Assembly (NCBI GenBank): GCA_036346395.1
Contig: CM070598.1
Location: 8,973,517-9,037,516 of the forward strand
Direction: 5' to 3'
DNA length: 64,000 nucleotides
From: Hsuehochloa calcarea
Taxonomy: Eukaryota; Streptophyta; Magnoliopsida; Poales; Poaceae
This document shows, one piece after another, positions 45,430 to 57,258 of this stretch. The stretch's first letter is position 1. Each line of letters begins with the position of its first letter. Both the position numbers and the translations under genes were made by a program. The notes under the pieces are model-generated. The model saw only the letters and a list, made by a program, of their open reading frames with translations, was not told the DNA's origin and made no database searches.

Positions 45430-45960
45430 TTCCGACCAGCCAACATAGAGAAGTTCAATGGGACTCAAAACCCCTTAGAATTTCTTCAGATCTATACTAT
45501 TGGCATCAAAACTGTGGTGGTAATGACAATGTAATGGCAAATTATCTACCCCACAGTCCTTGAAGGGTCTACTCGGTCGTGGTTGTTGAATTTACCAGTG
45601 GGATCTATCACACTTAGGAGCAACTCTGTGATATGTTGATCGCTAACTTCGAGGGGACGTACGATCGCCCCGAAAAAGAAGACGATCTCCATCGGATCAG
45701 GCAAAAGACCAATGAAATTTTTTGACAATATATCAAAACGTACAATCAGATTCATTACTCTATTCCAGAGGTTGCAAAATCTTTGATTATCCAGGATTTC
45801 AAGGCAAGGCTGAGGAATCAACAGTTTACAGAGGATATCGCCATGAATCCTCCACGAACAACCATCGAGCTTTTCGACATGACAGACAAATATGCATCCG
45901 TTAGCGAGGAGGTCGAATGGTGTGAAGTCATTGATTGAAATGATAAAATACATCAACCTA
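45430..45960 (+). pseudogene. Gypsy gag (capsid) remnant
   Basis: In shifting frames the plus strand gives FRPANIEKFNGTQNPLEFLQ, RSWLLNLPVGSI, then FEGTYDRPEKEDDLHRIRQK and QYIKTYNQIHYSIPEV. These are hallmarks of the retrotransposon gag domain of gypsy elements. In-frame stops and a frameshift near 45720 inactivate it. Confidence 0.8.
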
Positions 45961-46314
45961 GCTTGCAAAAAAGGAGAAGAAAAGCAAGAAGTCTTTTAAG
46001 GGTGAGAAGAATCGCAAGCTCGACAATAAAGAAGTCCTTGCGATTCCTGAATTTTTTCTAAGGGCAAAAAAGACTTTTCCGGTCGAAACAAGGCAAAGGC
46101 TCCGACTGATGACTACAAGAAAAATAAGAAGTGGTGTCTACCCCACCAGGCAGCAGGGTATGATCTGCACACCTACCAAGTCTGGCAAAAGAAACTAGAT
46201 GATTACTACTCAGGTAAAGGTCTCTTCCCCTCTATACATGAACTCGGAGAATCAAGCTCCAAAAAGGACAAAGATGACGACTAAGAAATAGAGTACCGGA
46301 AGCCGCAACACACC

Positions 46315-46830
46315 GTGGACATGATCTTCAGAGGATCCTCTTCGTACGACCCAAGGTGCCATCTGAAGACCATCGATCGGAAAGTGAACTTTGTTGTGTC
46401 TTCAATCGACATCAAGCCATCCAGGTGGTCGGAGACAACTATCTCCTTCAGCAAAGATGACTACTCCATCCCGTCGACTCGACCAGGTAGGTTCCATATC
46501 GTAGTTGAACCTACAATTAACAATTGTAAAGTTAATCGAGTCTTGATAGATGGAGGTAGTTCTTTAAATATTATATTTGCGGGTGCATTGGAAGAAATGT
46601 AAATTCGCAGGTCGAAGGTAAAACCTGTGAAGTATACTTTTCGCGGTATAGTTCTTGTTTCTACCATAAAACCGATAGGACAACTGTCCCTACCGGCCAC
46701 GTTCGAAAAACCTGACAATTTTCGAACATAAAAGATCTCCTTTGATGTGGTGGATTTTGAAACCGCATACAATGGGATCCTTGGTCATCCGACATTGGCT
46801 AAATTCCTGAATCCAAAGGAGTCATCGTGG
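46315..46830 (+). pseudogene. Gypsy aspartic protease remnant
   Basis: An open stretch reads RVLIDGGSSLNIIFAGALEE, the DSGS-like active-site region of a gypsy protease with Gly in place of Ser or Thr. After a stop, ETAYNGILGHPTLAKF completes the domain in another frame. Confidence 0.8.
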
Positions 46831-46889
46831 TCCGAGGAGATAGAAAAATGGCTTATACGTGTGATCGGAAGTCATTGGAACTGGTTGAC

Positions 46890-47010
46890 AAGCTTCCGAC
46901 TAGAAAAACTAATCTACCTTTTATGCAGGCCAAACTTTCTCCCAAATGGGAAGGCCCTTACACAATGGTCGAAGTCAACTGACCTGGCTTAGTACGACTA
47001 GCAATGTGAG
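46890..47010 (+). pseudogene. Gypsy integrase C-terminal remnant
   Basis: The plus strand reads KLSPKWEGPYTMVEV and PGLVRLA, a typical integrase tail. It follows the protease by about 80 bases, so several kilobases of pol (reverse transcriptase, RNase H, integrase core) are missing. Confidence 0.7.
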
Positions 47011-48049
47011 ATGGACGTATTTTGTCAAATTCTTAGAACATTGATCAATTACGTAAGTTCTTTGTATAATTTTTTTTTACATTATTTCTATTTCTTTTTC
47101 CGATGAGTGATGTTGTTTATATATCTGTCATCTATTATCTGGCCGCATACTATTGTTGTCCAACTGGTCGAAAAAGATCTATTTCCTTCCGATATCCTTG
47201 CAACATGATCTGTTTTTACTTTTTGGCCTCGACAGGATCGTCACAAGCCATAAGGGTCCTAGTCGTGACGATCCTAGTTATGGTTCTCACGCCCGACCAT
47301 TAACTCTTTTCTGAAAAAAATAAGTTAAAGAGCATAACATAGACAAAATGTTATGTTTATTTACATGCTTAAGAATTTGAAGACTACCTTTCTACATTTC
47401 AATATTCTATTCTACTCTTGTTTGGCTACTGGTCGGGACACGGAAAACCTCCTAGTCGAAATATCTCCTGTCTGCACGTGGTCTTGCCCACTAGAAGGAG
47501 TTTTCTAGCGATAGCCTTTTTCTTATGATCCTCGCTGCCAGTCGGACTTGAGCATGAGCACGTTTTGCGAAGTGTCTATTACGTCTTTTTATCTTAAGCA
47601 ATCTTTACGACCAGTTTTGGATAATGTGTATAAATAAGACCACTTATCATTTATGCATACATTTTTGCATGGTTCTTTATCATTAAAATAAGTCTTTCAA
47701 CATCTTCCGACCATGAAGTATACTATACAATATTTTCGATTATGGAAGTATATCTATAGGTACTCGAAATCACACACTGGATCCGACCAAGTTGATTTCC
47801 TAGTGTTACTTAGATCTTTTTTGGCAACATAATCAGTACATACTTTGTATTGTAATATTAGCTTTTACTATCATTCTTGGTCTACTATTTCTTCAGTAAA
47901 GTTCTTCTACAAATACAAACGGCCGGGGCTAGGAAATATATGAGTAGCAAAAGTGAAAAGATAAAAATTAAGACTTTACTAATGATAAAAAGGTAAGTTT
48001 TTTACATTCACAATTCAAACAATTACAAACATCTACTTCTCAGGGTTGT
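47011..48049 (+). other. Gypsy 3' region, non-coding
   Basis: AT-rich DNA with no conserved frame, between pol remnant and the antisense frames. Confidence 0.4.
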
Positions 48050-50840
48050 TAGACTGGTCGCTACGTGACAGAGGTCCGACCTCCATATCCTCGACAACTT
48101 TGTTTCCAAGAGGCAAAATCTCCTATATCAACTTCGCTGCTTCATTCTCTGAACGGTTGAAGTCCTCTTGAACAGTTTGGAGATGAATGGAGGGGTTGGA
48201 AGCCTCCAGCTTTGCCAAAGCAAGGCTGACTCCGTTGGCAACGACATCTTTCATAGTCTGGGCATGGTTTTCTCGAGTAGATGCAAGCAAACCTCTGAGA
48301 TCTTCAAGGAGCCCACTAAGATAATTGATCTTCTCCGCTGGATCTCTCAAGATAGGCATACTTGATCCCGACCCTATGTCGAAAATCATCTTGTTAAAAG
48401 CATTGACTTGTTCATCAAGACTTTGCCCAAGAGTTGTCCCCTTGTCATGCTCAAATTCAAGAGCTCTCTCTGCTCTTTTTAGCTTCTGATTTTGCTCTAT
48501 TTAAGCAGATCAAAGTTAAGAAGTATATAAAACTTAAAATACATAGCAAACTGGCTTGGCTTTACGACCAGTTACCTTGAATTTTCTTCTTGTAAATTTC
48601 AAGGACTTCTTTCTGCCTGGTCGTCAAATATTCGAGCGATTGGTCCTTAGCCTGGATTTCTTCTTCAAGCTTTGTTATTTTGGCATGTTTTGCCATGATC
48701 TCTTTCTTATTTGCCAATTCTGTTAATCATAATAAGAGGAGAGTTCAAAAGTAATAAATAGCTAGTAAGAAGAAAAGAAGAGAGTCGGGAAGGAATGCTT
48801 ACTTCTTAACTCAGAATTCTCTTTTTTCAAGTTAGTAATTCACTTGGTCAGTCCTTCGACCACAACAATATTCTCAATAATATGCTGCCAAAGATAGCAA
48901 ACTTCTTTAAATTTTTAATAAATTTAAAGAAGAGACAAAGAGGGTGGTCGAAGATGCTTATCTCGACTGTTGTGTCAGCATATTGGGAGTAGATAAGGGT
49001 ATGATCAATCTCCAACTGACGACCCGACACCCTCTTTTAGGACTCCTCGAACAACTGCTTATCAGGATTCGATGGTGGCCGGAGAAAAAACTGGGATGAG
49101 GAGACCTCACGACTGGTGAATAATTCCTCTCCCCTTGAGCGATCTCAACAGGAGGCGGAACCTACTAATACACTTCTTCAACTCTTGTCTCCTCATGCAC
49201 GATTGGAGTAGTTTCGGAGACCGGAGCATCCAAAGCCGCCACCTGCTCGAGGGCTGGCTCAACTTTTTCCTCCTTAGGGATGTTCTTTCGAGGGGTGTTT
49301 TGGTCGGAAACAACTGGAACAGCAGAAGACCTATCAAAATGGAAGAAAGGAAAGTCAAAATTTCAGAAAACCAGAAGATACGAACAGGTATGCACTTTCA
49401 TAAGTCCTTGTCATGTATGCATACTTGGTCATCTTCTTGGTCTTAATCTTGAAACGTATGGGAGCATATTCCATGGCACTTGCCTTCCTCTTCTTGCCCA
49501 CCAATTTTATTGAATCCGAACTAGTAAGGTTGGTTAAACCACTCACTTCGTCCGACCTCCGGTCGGGAGTGATATCCCTGACCAGATGATTGAGGTCTTT
49601 GACAAGCTGGTCGGAGACAGTGTCTTTGTTGGCTTTATGACAGTTGCTTTGGTAGCAACTGTCTAGTCCTGAACGACCACTATAGGGCCTACGACCTCTG
49701 TTGTCTCGACCTGCGGATCCTTATTTTCTCCCATCTAATTTGAAAGCTAAATTAAATTAGGTGACGATTTTTTTCCATCAAAAATATATACTCCTTATCA
49801 AAAGATCTATTACCCTTGGGAGATCACCATCTTCGTTAATCTCTAAGGCGAAGTCGGTCGGAACAAGTGATGACGGAGACTCCGCATCAGGTTCTTTCAT
49901 CCTTAGCCCGACTGCCTACATAATTAGAGCAAAATTATATATTGACTGGAGATTATATAAAATGTGAAGAATGAGCTGTTATTTACCTTAAGTCTCTTCA
50001 CTTTCTCTTCTAAAGAGACAAGTGCCAAAATGATATGAAACGCAGCCTTAGCATCGAGCTCCCCAGCACATATCATTTTGATCCGCTCTCTAACTTCACA
50101 AGGGGAAAGCGCTTCAAGGAATAAAAATATTACAAGGTTAAAGAAACAAACAACTAAAAAAACTATACTAGATAGAATTCTAGAAGCTTACCTTCCCTGG
50201 TATCCTTGGTCGCTTTGTCACGACCGATGTACCAGAGCAGGGAACATGATTGGAGTCTTAAGGGACGAATCCGACGCATGGAAAAGTCCCTAACCACATG
50301 CCAAGCGGTTAAGCCCCTAGCACTAAGGTCTTGAATTGCTTCGACACACCTTCCGACTCTTTCTTCCCTCTTTACGGATGAACATCAGTTGGGTTTCTCC
50401 CTCGCCAATTTGTCGGCGAAGAAAAGGCACAACGAGCATTCCTCTAGGGTTCCCGTCGTCTTCCCCAACCTTACCACCTTGTAAAAATACCTGAGGACCC
50501 TCAGATCTGGTCGGATCCCCAGGTACGCCTCACAGAGGTGGATAAAGATGCTGAGATTGGCGATTAAGTTGGGGGCTAAGTTGATTAGTTCGGTGTCATA
50601 GTACTCAAGAACCTGCAAAATGTTGTGTACCAGAAATCTAAGCCTGCCTCAATATAGGCAAGGAAAACATGTATTTCCCCTTGTTCTAATACTCTCCGGT
50701 TGCTGGTCTCCATTTAATCAGACTCTTGTCCGGAAGCATCCTGATCTCTTTCAGGACTTTGAGCTTCTTCTCGCTCAAATCTGAAACCAACTACTTAGTG
50801 ATTAAATCCAACATGATTGGATGAGCAGTGGTCGGAGAAT
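48050..50840 (-). pseudogene. Antisense open-frame region of the gypsy element
   Basis: Minus-strand frames at 50618-50385, 49546-49355, 49358-49107, 49030-48848 and 48389-48123 are separated by AT-rich gaps with candidate GT-AG edges, as if they were exons of one gene. The piece ending at 50385 (NLSIFIHLCEAYLGIRPDL) resembles the putative gypsy-type transposon domain found antisense in many grass Tat-type elements. The piece at 48389-48123 looks coiled-coil. Breaks suggest it is no longer coding. Function in the family is unknown. Confidence 0.6.
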
Positions 50841-51178
50841 ATTTTTGGCGGAGAAGTCCAAGGAGGTCGGAAGAAATCCTTTGAAGGAAGATGAAGAGGA
50901 AGTTTAAAGAAATGTCAGAACACAAAATCCTTTAGACGGCGTGCCAAATGGATTTTATAGTCGCTACTCCTTAACTGCAAAAAGGAGTTACCCAAAAGTC
51001 CAACGAACACAAACCAATTTTCAATGGACAAAAGAACTCTTCGATTCCCAATATAGTTTCTTAATTTTAAAGTGAATACAGACCACCTAGTTTGTCACGA
51101 CAATAAATGAGGGTCTGCCGACACAACTTCTCATCGGAGGTTCACACGACCAATTCATTTTAAAGTTCAGGTGCTAGC

Positions 51179-51877
51179 TGACGAGGATTAAAATCTCTAT
51201 GTATTACTTTAATACATAATTAAAAGACCATATATCTTCATGGTCATAACCCGTAAGGCTAACAACCCCCCGTAGTCGTAAGGATTCCAGAGGTTGCTTA
51301 TAGTTACCTTGGTCGAACGAGGTCCTGTACCCAGTCCCAGACCAGGTGACTGCTCACATAAGCCTTGAACTGGAATCTGGATCTGACTCCAAGTATATTC
51401 TTACCTTGTGACGAACGGAACACATTTCATATTTGCTCCATACCACGCAACGATTCATGGTCCTAAGACACTGACAATAACTCTATACGGTTGAGAGTGT
51501 CACAGACGCTAAATCGACGACTAGTTATTGCTTCACTAACAGTAATTGTTCCTCCGACCAGACGTATCCCTTCTAACAGGCGTCTTCTCTAGGAGTAACT
51601 GTCATCTCTTCGTTGCTTATTTAAAGACGGAGAGCGGAGGAACAAAGACACCAGATTGAGGCATCGCAATTAACACTTGATTCATGTGTCAAGTATGATT
51701 TAAATAGCATAGCAAGCATTAAGCTCGGTGTATTAGGACTAGTCCACCGCCTTATTGAAGGCACCCCTTGTAAACGATCCAATTCATATCAATAAAGAGC
51801 AACCATATTCTATCTCAAGAACCTTTAACCATTTTCTTTTGTTTTATTTCGTAAGATCGGCGACTCGATTGTCGACA
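51179..51877 (+). repeat. 3' LTR of the gypsy element (699 bp)
   Basis: Partner of 43206-43944, ending GTCGACA before GGAGT. Confidence 0.88.
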
Positions 51878-51928
51878 GGAGTAAACCCGGTTGGACCTAG
51901 CCATGCGACCAGGGTCCAATCTAACAAT

Positions 51929-51940
51929 TGGTATCAGAGC
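51929..51940 (+). other. Primer binding site of the TRIM element
   Basis: TGGTATCAGAGC follows the LTR end TCTAACA by two bases, complementary to initiator Met tRNA. Confidence 0.8.
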
Positions 51941-52215
51941 CCAGGCGTCTAACATCTCCTTGAACTTCATAGTTGCGGAAGTACACAACCGATGTGTGAA
52001 GGGGAGAATGTTGGGAATAGTCCCACGTTGGTTGTGGAAAGGGGAAAAGCACAACTTATAAGTGTGAGGGAGACCTCACCCATTGGGTTATTCTTTTGGG
52101 GGAGAATGCACAGTACCACTTATAAAGCTGTTGCTATATGGCTTGCATGCGGCAGCCTGTGGGTTTAGTTGTGTTCAGCCTGTTTGAATCTATAGCCCGG
52201 GAGTAAATCCTACCG

Positions 52216-52789
52216 CTTAGTAAGACTTAAGACTTTTGAATGATATAGTGGTCGTAGAAAAATTTATGACTATCAAATGATTATAGTAAAATTTACGATC
52301 AATAGATCATCAAAAAAAACTTATGACCATGTGAAGTGGTCGTGGAATTTTCTTGCCTCGAAATAAAGAAGATGCCTCCCGTCTCGAATCTCGCCGCTCC
52401 TGGCAGTGTTTTTCCCGGTCGACAGATCCACTCTAGGCCTTTTTTTCAGTATGGCTTGGCGTTATCTCTTTTCTTCGCGTGTTGGAGTACAGCTCATGTT
52501 GGTTGTTGCGTATGCTAAGAGCTAGCGTGTGGTTTAAAAAATAGAGTTGTACTCATTATTGTTATATAATAAGTAGTATAATTAATCTGAATTGTTATAA
52601 TATAAAATAAATGATAGAAATCTTTCTCTTTTTCTCTCGATTAATATGAGAATTTCTAAAATTTTATTATTTTTAGAATTATTATCAAATTTTCTTATCC
52701 TAGAAATAAAAGAGGTGTCTTGAATCTCACACGTTGTTTTTATTTATATTGATGCCAGTGTCGTATACATCTTCCAATCCGGCTCAGCA
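52216..52789. other. Intergenic, no gene recognised
   Basis: AT-rich stretch after the recognisable TRIM LTR. Nothing supported. Confidence 0.4.
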
Positions 52790-52987
52790 CTAACGACACA
52801 ATGCACATCTAAAATGATTTGCACTTCGTCCGCCGTCGTGTTGCACTGGGACAGGCGCACATCCTTCGTGTCCCGTCGATGTCACAATTTGTTGATGTGT
52901 TCACCAAGAGGCTGCCATCATCACTGTTCTTTGATTTTCAGTCCAACCTCAACGTTGGCGATGCTACCGCTGTGAGTGTTAGATGTA
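52790..52987 (+). pseudogene. Copia RNase H tail fragment
   Basis: The plus strand reads LHFVRRRVALGQAHILRVP then SQFVDVFTKRLPSSLFFDF and SNLNVGDA, the end of a Copia polyprotein. It stops where the Harbinger-like terminal repeat begins, so it is probably the target into which that element moved. Confidence 0.8.
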
Positions 52988-53239
52988 GGCCTTGTTTGGC
53001 ACAGCTGTGGCTTTCCTAAAAGCGGCTTGGTGTGTCTTGTAGGCTTTTTTCATTGCTGGTGAATGGTCGTGCTTTTCGATTTGGTGTTTGGTCGTCGGCT
53101 TTTAGGTAAGTGGTTGCGACTTCCGAGATATGAAATGTCTGAAATGCTCATGAGGACAGTAATAACTTATTTGATGTCGTTTAACTAAATTAACAACACT
53201 AAACGGCATTTAACGACATTTAAGAACATTTAACAGTAT

Positions 53240-54997
53240 TGTGGATTTCATGGGGATATGTTCCAGATCTTAGGATGATGTGACAATTGGCAATGGCGTT
53301 TACGGTTTGTCGTTTCACGCGTTTTCGACAAAGTGTCGAGCTTCGGACGGCGGTCCGACCGGTCCTTGCATGCGGTCCGGTCCCAAATCGGTCGGGACCG
53401 GCCATATGGGGCGATCGGACCGGCGGTGACCAAAGTGGTCAAAATGAGTTGGGCCAAAAATAGGTGTTGTAGGCAAGTGAGGATCCCAATGCACTTGGTC
53501 TCATAATTTTGGAGACTCGAAGAAGTTCTATTCGTTTGTATTTTCCGAAGGTTTGAATTTCGGGCTTGAATTTGGCTAAGTCCCAAGGCGGTCCGGCCGC
53601 TCATTGAGGAGCGGTCCGACCGCCAAGGCGGTCCGACCGCTCACCGGGCGGTCGACCGGTTTCTACTTGAACGTCGGCCAACCGTGGCGATGTTGTTTTG
53701 TTAGGTCAAAGTCATTGGTTTCATGGCATATGATTTGCATGATGCATGTTTTGACTAACATGGGTCAAGTTGTGAAGAACTTGTTCCGAATCGTGTTTGC
53801 TTGTCTATGGTTGTGCGAGGTTGCTTGGTGGTCAACGACGGTCAGCGGCGAGGAAGATCGGGACTAGACTTGGAGAGTTGAGGTCGAGCGATTGGCGATG
53901 CGGGTGAGGTCAACGACTCAAGCGTGACACAAGATGGACAAGGGTGACCTATTGGCAAATCCATGACGCATGGTGAAGCGGTTTAGGTCAAAAGGTTAAA
54001 GACGGCGCTGCGGCGTGCGTGTGTGACTCGTTTGTTAGTGGGCCTTAACGGAGCCCAATGGAGTCAAACCCTAGGAGTCTAGGCCTCCACTATAAATAGG
54101 GAGGTGGTGGTCGCACCACCAAGCTCTCTCTCTCTCTCTCGCCTCTTTTGTTGCAAAACCCTAATTGGCTTAGGGAGTTGAGGTGGAGGCTAGGGCTCTT
54201 TATGGTTTGAGGAGAATTTCGTGATCTTGGATTGACCATCGATCCATGATGGCGTGGGTGTAATCAATGACGATCACGTTCTTAATCAATGCAAGGTTTG
54301 CTTGAGATAAGTCTCTTTTCGTTCTTGCTTTCAATTTCGTGATTTTAGGGCTTTCTTTGATCCACGAGTTTTGATTGATTCTTTCACGTGGATTAGCTTG
54401 CTGTGATGTGTGGGAACCCATCTAGGATCAATTTGATCATCAATCACCCACGAGCAAGCGATTGGATCTAGTTTTCACTTTTGCGGTTTTGCACCCTTCT
54501 TCAATCAGATCGTAAAAGATATTTGTTCGTCCAAGAATTATCATAATTGTTGATTGGAATAGGTCCTTAATATCATAGAGAAGGTGTGTGCAAAGTTTCG
54601 TGAAGTTTGGAGTTGAGAATCAAAAGTTAGACCTAATTGCAACTTCGTCATCGGTACATTTTTATCGTTCGAGCTGCCGGTCGGACCGCCCCACACCGAG
54701 GTCGACCGATTTTGGTGCCGGTCCGACCGCCCCACACCGGAGGTCGACCGATTTTGGTGCCGGTCGGACCGCCGATAGCAATGATCGACCGCCGACCTCT
54801 TAAGATTTGATTCTTGCGATTTTTGTCGCATTGCTTAGGGGTTTAATTGGATTCAATACTAGTCTTCCAACAGTCTCGATATATTGATCTTCATAGCTTC
54901 ATCATAGCTATTGGAGTGAAATTGTGTTGAATTCATATTTTGTGAAAAAGTGAGCGTGCTCCTATTCACCCCCTCTAGTCGCCTTTTCGGTCCAACA
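53240..54997 (+). repeat. 5' LTR of the large Copia-type element
   Basis: Contains clustered GGTCCGACCG palindromes near both ends, a TATAAATA box at 54091-54098 and a CT repeat just downstream at about 54123-54141. Confidence 0.92.
54091..54098 (+). promoter_or_regulatory. LTR TATA box
   Basis: TATAAATA, conserved in the 3' LTR at 60553-60560, marks the probable U3/R promoter. The CT-rich run that follows would lie in the transcript leader. Confidence 0.7.
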
Positions 54998-54999
54998 AG

Positions 55000-55011
55000 T
55001 GGTATCAGAGC
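55000..55011 (+). other. Primer binding site of the large Copia-type element
   Basis: TGGTATCAGAGC lies two bases inside the 5' LTR, matching initiator Met tRNA. Confidence 0.9.
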
Positions 55012-55057
55012 CCGGTTAGTTCAATCTTGATCTTAACCGGTCACTGAACTTTGGCGA

Positions 55058-57258
55058 TGGATAGATTCACTACAAAACCGCATATGTTCAATGGACAAGA
55101 CTATGCCTATTGGAAGAATCGTATGCGAGTATTCCTTGAGTGAGGACAAGCTTTGTGGGGCGTTGTTCGATCCCCGCTCATTATTCACCCGGTTGAAACT
55201 CACCTTACGTGGTTCTTTTGGCTAACAACAACAAGGCCAAGAATCTTTTATATGGTGCGCTTGGTAGACAAGAATATGATAGGATTTGCAATTTTGCGAC
55301 TGCGCACGAGATTTGGAACACTCTCGAAACATATCATGAGGGTTCGTCTCAAATTAAGAAAGTGCGCCAAACAATCTATAAGCGTGATTATAACAAATTT
55401 GAGATGCGTCTGGAGAGAGCATCGATGACATTTTCATCGCTTTAATAAAGTGATTAATCAAATGAAAGTCGTTGATATTGAATATTCTCAACTGAAAATG
55501 CCACCCACCTCTTGGCCGCAATCAACACCAAGGAGTGGGAGATGAAGGCTCTTGCTATAGAAGAGAATGTTGATCTTTCAAGTCTTACTTTAGAATTGCT
55601 TTATAGTAAACTCAAGACTCATGAAATTAAAAGAGTTGATCATCCCAAGAAAGATAATTTAGCTTTGGTAGCGATCCTCTCAAAAGGCTTTTGATGACTC
55701 TTTTGAATCTTCTTACGGATTTTCATTTGCTTGTTTATCTGCTATTCATGAAGAGGAGCTTGAGAATATCCACGAGGTTGAGTTAGCCCTTTTAGCTAAA
55801 AAATTCACACGGGCTTACTATAATGTGAGAAATAAAAGAGAGGTGGTCCTGTTACTTGCTATGAGTGTGGAGAGCTTTACCACATCCGCCAATTGCCCCA
55901 AGCTAAAAGGTAAGGGTAAGCACAGGGAGGAGAAGGCGACTTGGAAGAAGCCTCATGAGAACAACTCGAGTATGATCTTTGTCAAGCTCATAAAGGCCGC
56001 TCACCGGGTCCTTGCCGCTTTTGGAGAGCAATCCGTTAGTGATGTGGACTCCGGAGCGAAGAGGAAAAGAAAGGAAGGCCAAGGACTTTCTTGGCATGTG
56101 CTTCATGGTCGACAAGCGACATTGATAATGATGAGGTATCTTTTTCTTATGATGAGCTTTCGCTAAATATAATTCTATAGTTGAGCAAGTGCTTAGTCAA
56201 GATGAAGCGCTAGAATTTGTCATGACTAAAAATAAGAAACTAGAGTCAAAAATTGGTAAACCAAACTAGAACTTGCAAATGTTAAGACTCTTGAACTCGA
56301 TGAATGTTTATCTTGCCATGCTATGCATTGAAATTACCAATTTACAATCTGCTCATAATATTGCTTTACAACAACTTGAAAATGCTAGAACCGAGCTAAT
56401 TGAAATTAAATCTGCTCCTTGTGAAAAATGCTTAGAGTCTAGCAAGTTGATTGCTTCTGATGTGATTGATTCTAGCCCTTGCACTTCATGCTTAGAAAAG
56501 AACGTGAAATCAAAGATATCTTAGAAGTCGCTAGAGTCAAATATGCTAAGCTTAAGGACAATATTGAAAATACTACTTGTGCTTCTTGTTTCGCTCTTAA
56601 GCTTGAAATTGCTTTATATAAGGAGAAATCTATGGATAAAACTTGTGATGTTTGTGTTAACTTGAGAAAAGAAAATGCTTACCTTCATGATACATTAGAG
56701 AAATTTTCTAAAGGTAAGAAACAATTAAACATGATTCTTGACAAGTCTAAAACTCCTTATAAGAAGCAAGGTTTAGGATTCAATTCTTTTCAAGACAATT
56801 CAAACCCAAAAGTCATTCAAGTCTTGGAAAAAGGTTTAATTGAATTCAAAACCCAACTCGCAAAAACATCTTTTAAATCTGAGGTTTTGCCCAACCTTGT
56901 ATTAATTCAAATGGTGCTTCTTCTAGTGGTACCAAGTACCATTGCACTTATTGCAAGAAAGGTGGGCATTTGATTGAATCTGTTGGCGTAGGTTGAAAAA
57001 TGATAGAAACAATCTTGATAGAATTTCATTCAAGCAACCTAGAGCTATTATGAGAAATGGTAACACTGAAAGGAATAAACCGGGATTAGGATTTTTCTCA
57101 CATGCTAATCATTATGTTTCTACATATTCTAATTCTCATGTTCTTGAGTCACGGTCGATCATTGGTGGTCACCGGCCCGACCGATTTGGTCGCCGGCCCG
57201 ACCACAAAGACAACGCCGGTCGAGCCAGCCTGGATGATTTAATTCCCATGTTAACTTA
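55058..57258 (+). pseudogene. Copia gag remnant with two zinc-knuckle scars
   Basis: The likely start is the ATG at 55058 (MDRFTTKPHMFNGQDYAYWK). Gag motifs NNKAKNLLYGALGRQEYDRI and LETYHEGSSQIKKV follow, then ALAIEENVDLSSLTLELLYS. A first zinc knuckle begins CYECGE near 55855. A coiled-coil, cysteine-bearing stretch (repeated C-x2-C phrases such as CEKC and CTSC) spans 56270-56780. A second knuckle CTYCKKGGH lies near 56943. Stops and frameshifts near 55142, 55445, 55870, 56165 and 56524 break the frame. Confidence 0.8.

Larger units (their letters stand above)
43206..51877 (+). mobile_element. Ty3/gypsy element, non-autonomous, 8672 bp
   Basis: LTRs 43206-43944 and 51179-51877 start TGACGAGGATTAAAATC and end GACA. 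Perfect target duplications GGAGT are at 43201-43205 and 51878-51882. The internal part has gag and protease remnants and a piece of integrase C-terminus, but reverse transcriptase and RNase H are deleted. A long 3' part carries antisense open frames, an organisation known from Tat-lineage gypsy elements of grasses. LTRs differ noticeably, including a 40-base indel, so it is older than the two Copia elements. Confidence 0.88.
43009..52215 (+). mobile_element. TRIM-type mini-retrotransposon interrupted by a gypsy element
   Basis: One LTR starts at 43009 (TATTGGAAATAG), is cut at 43205 by the gypsy insertion and resumes at 51883, ending TCTAACA at 51926. A primer binding site follows at once, then about 60 bases, a purine tract (51999-52008) and a second LTR starting TGTTGGGAATAG at 52009. 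The second LTR is recognisable to about 52215. LTR plus primer site plus purine tract within a few hundred bases, and no coding region, is the TRIM layout. Inverted internal-like sequence just before 43009 hints at a tandem or rearranged array. Confidence 0.75.

Noticed and set aside
48123..50618. An independent host gene on the minus strand within 48-51 kb
   Set aside because: It lies between the LTRs of the gypsy element, and antisense frames of this kind are a known trait of Tat-type elements.
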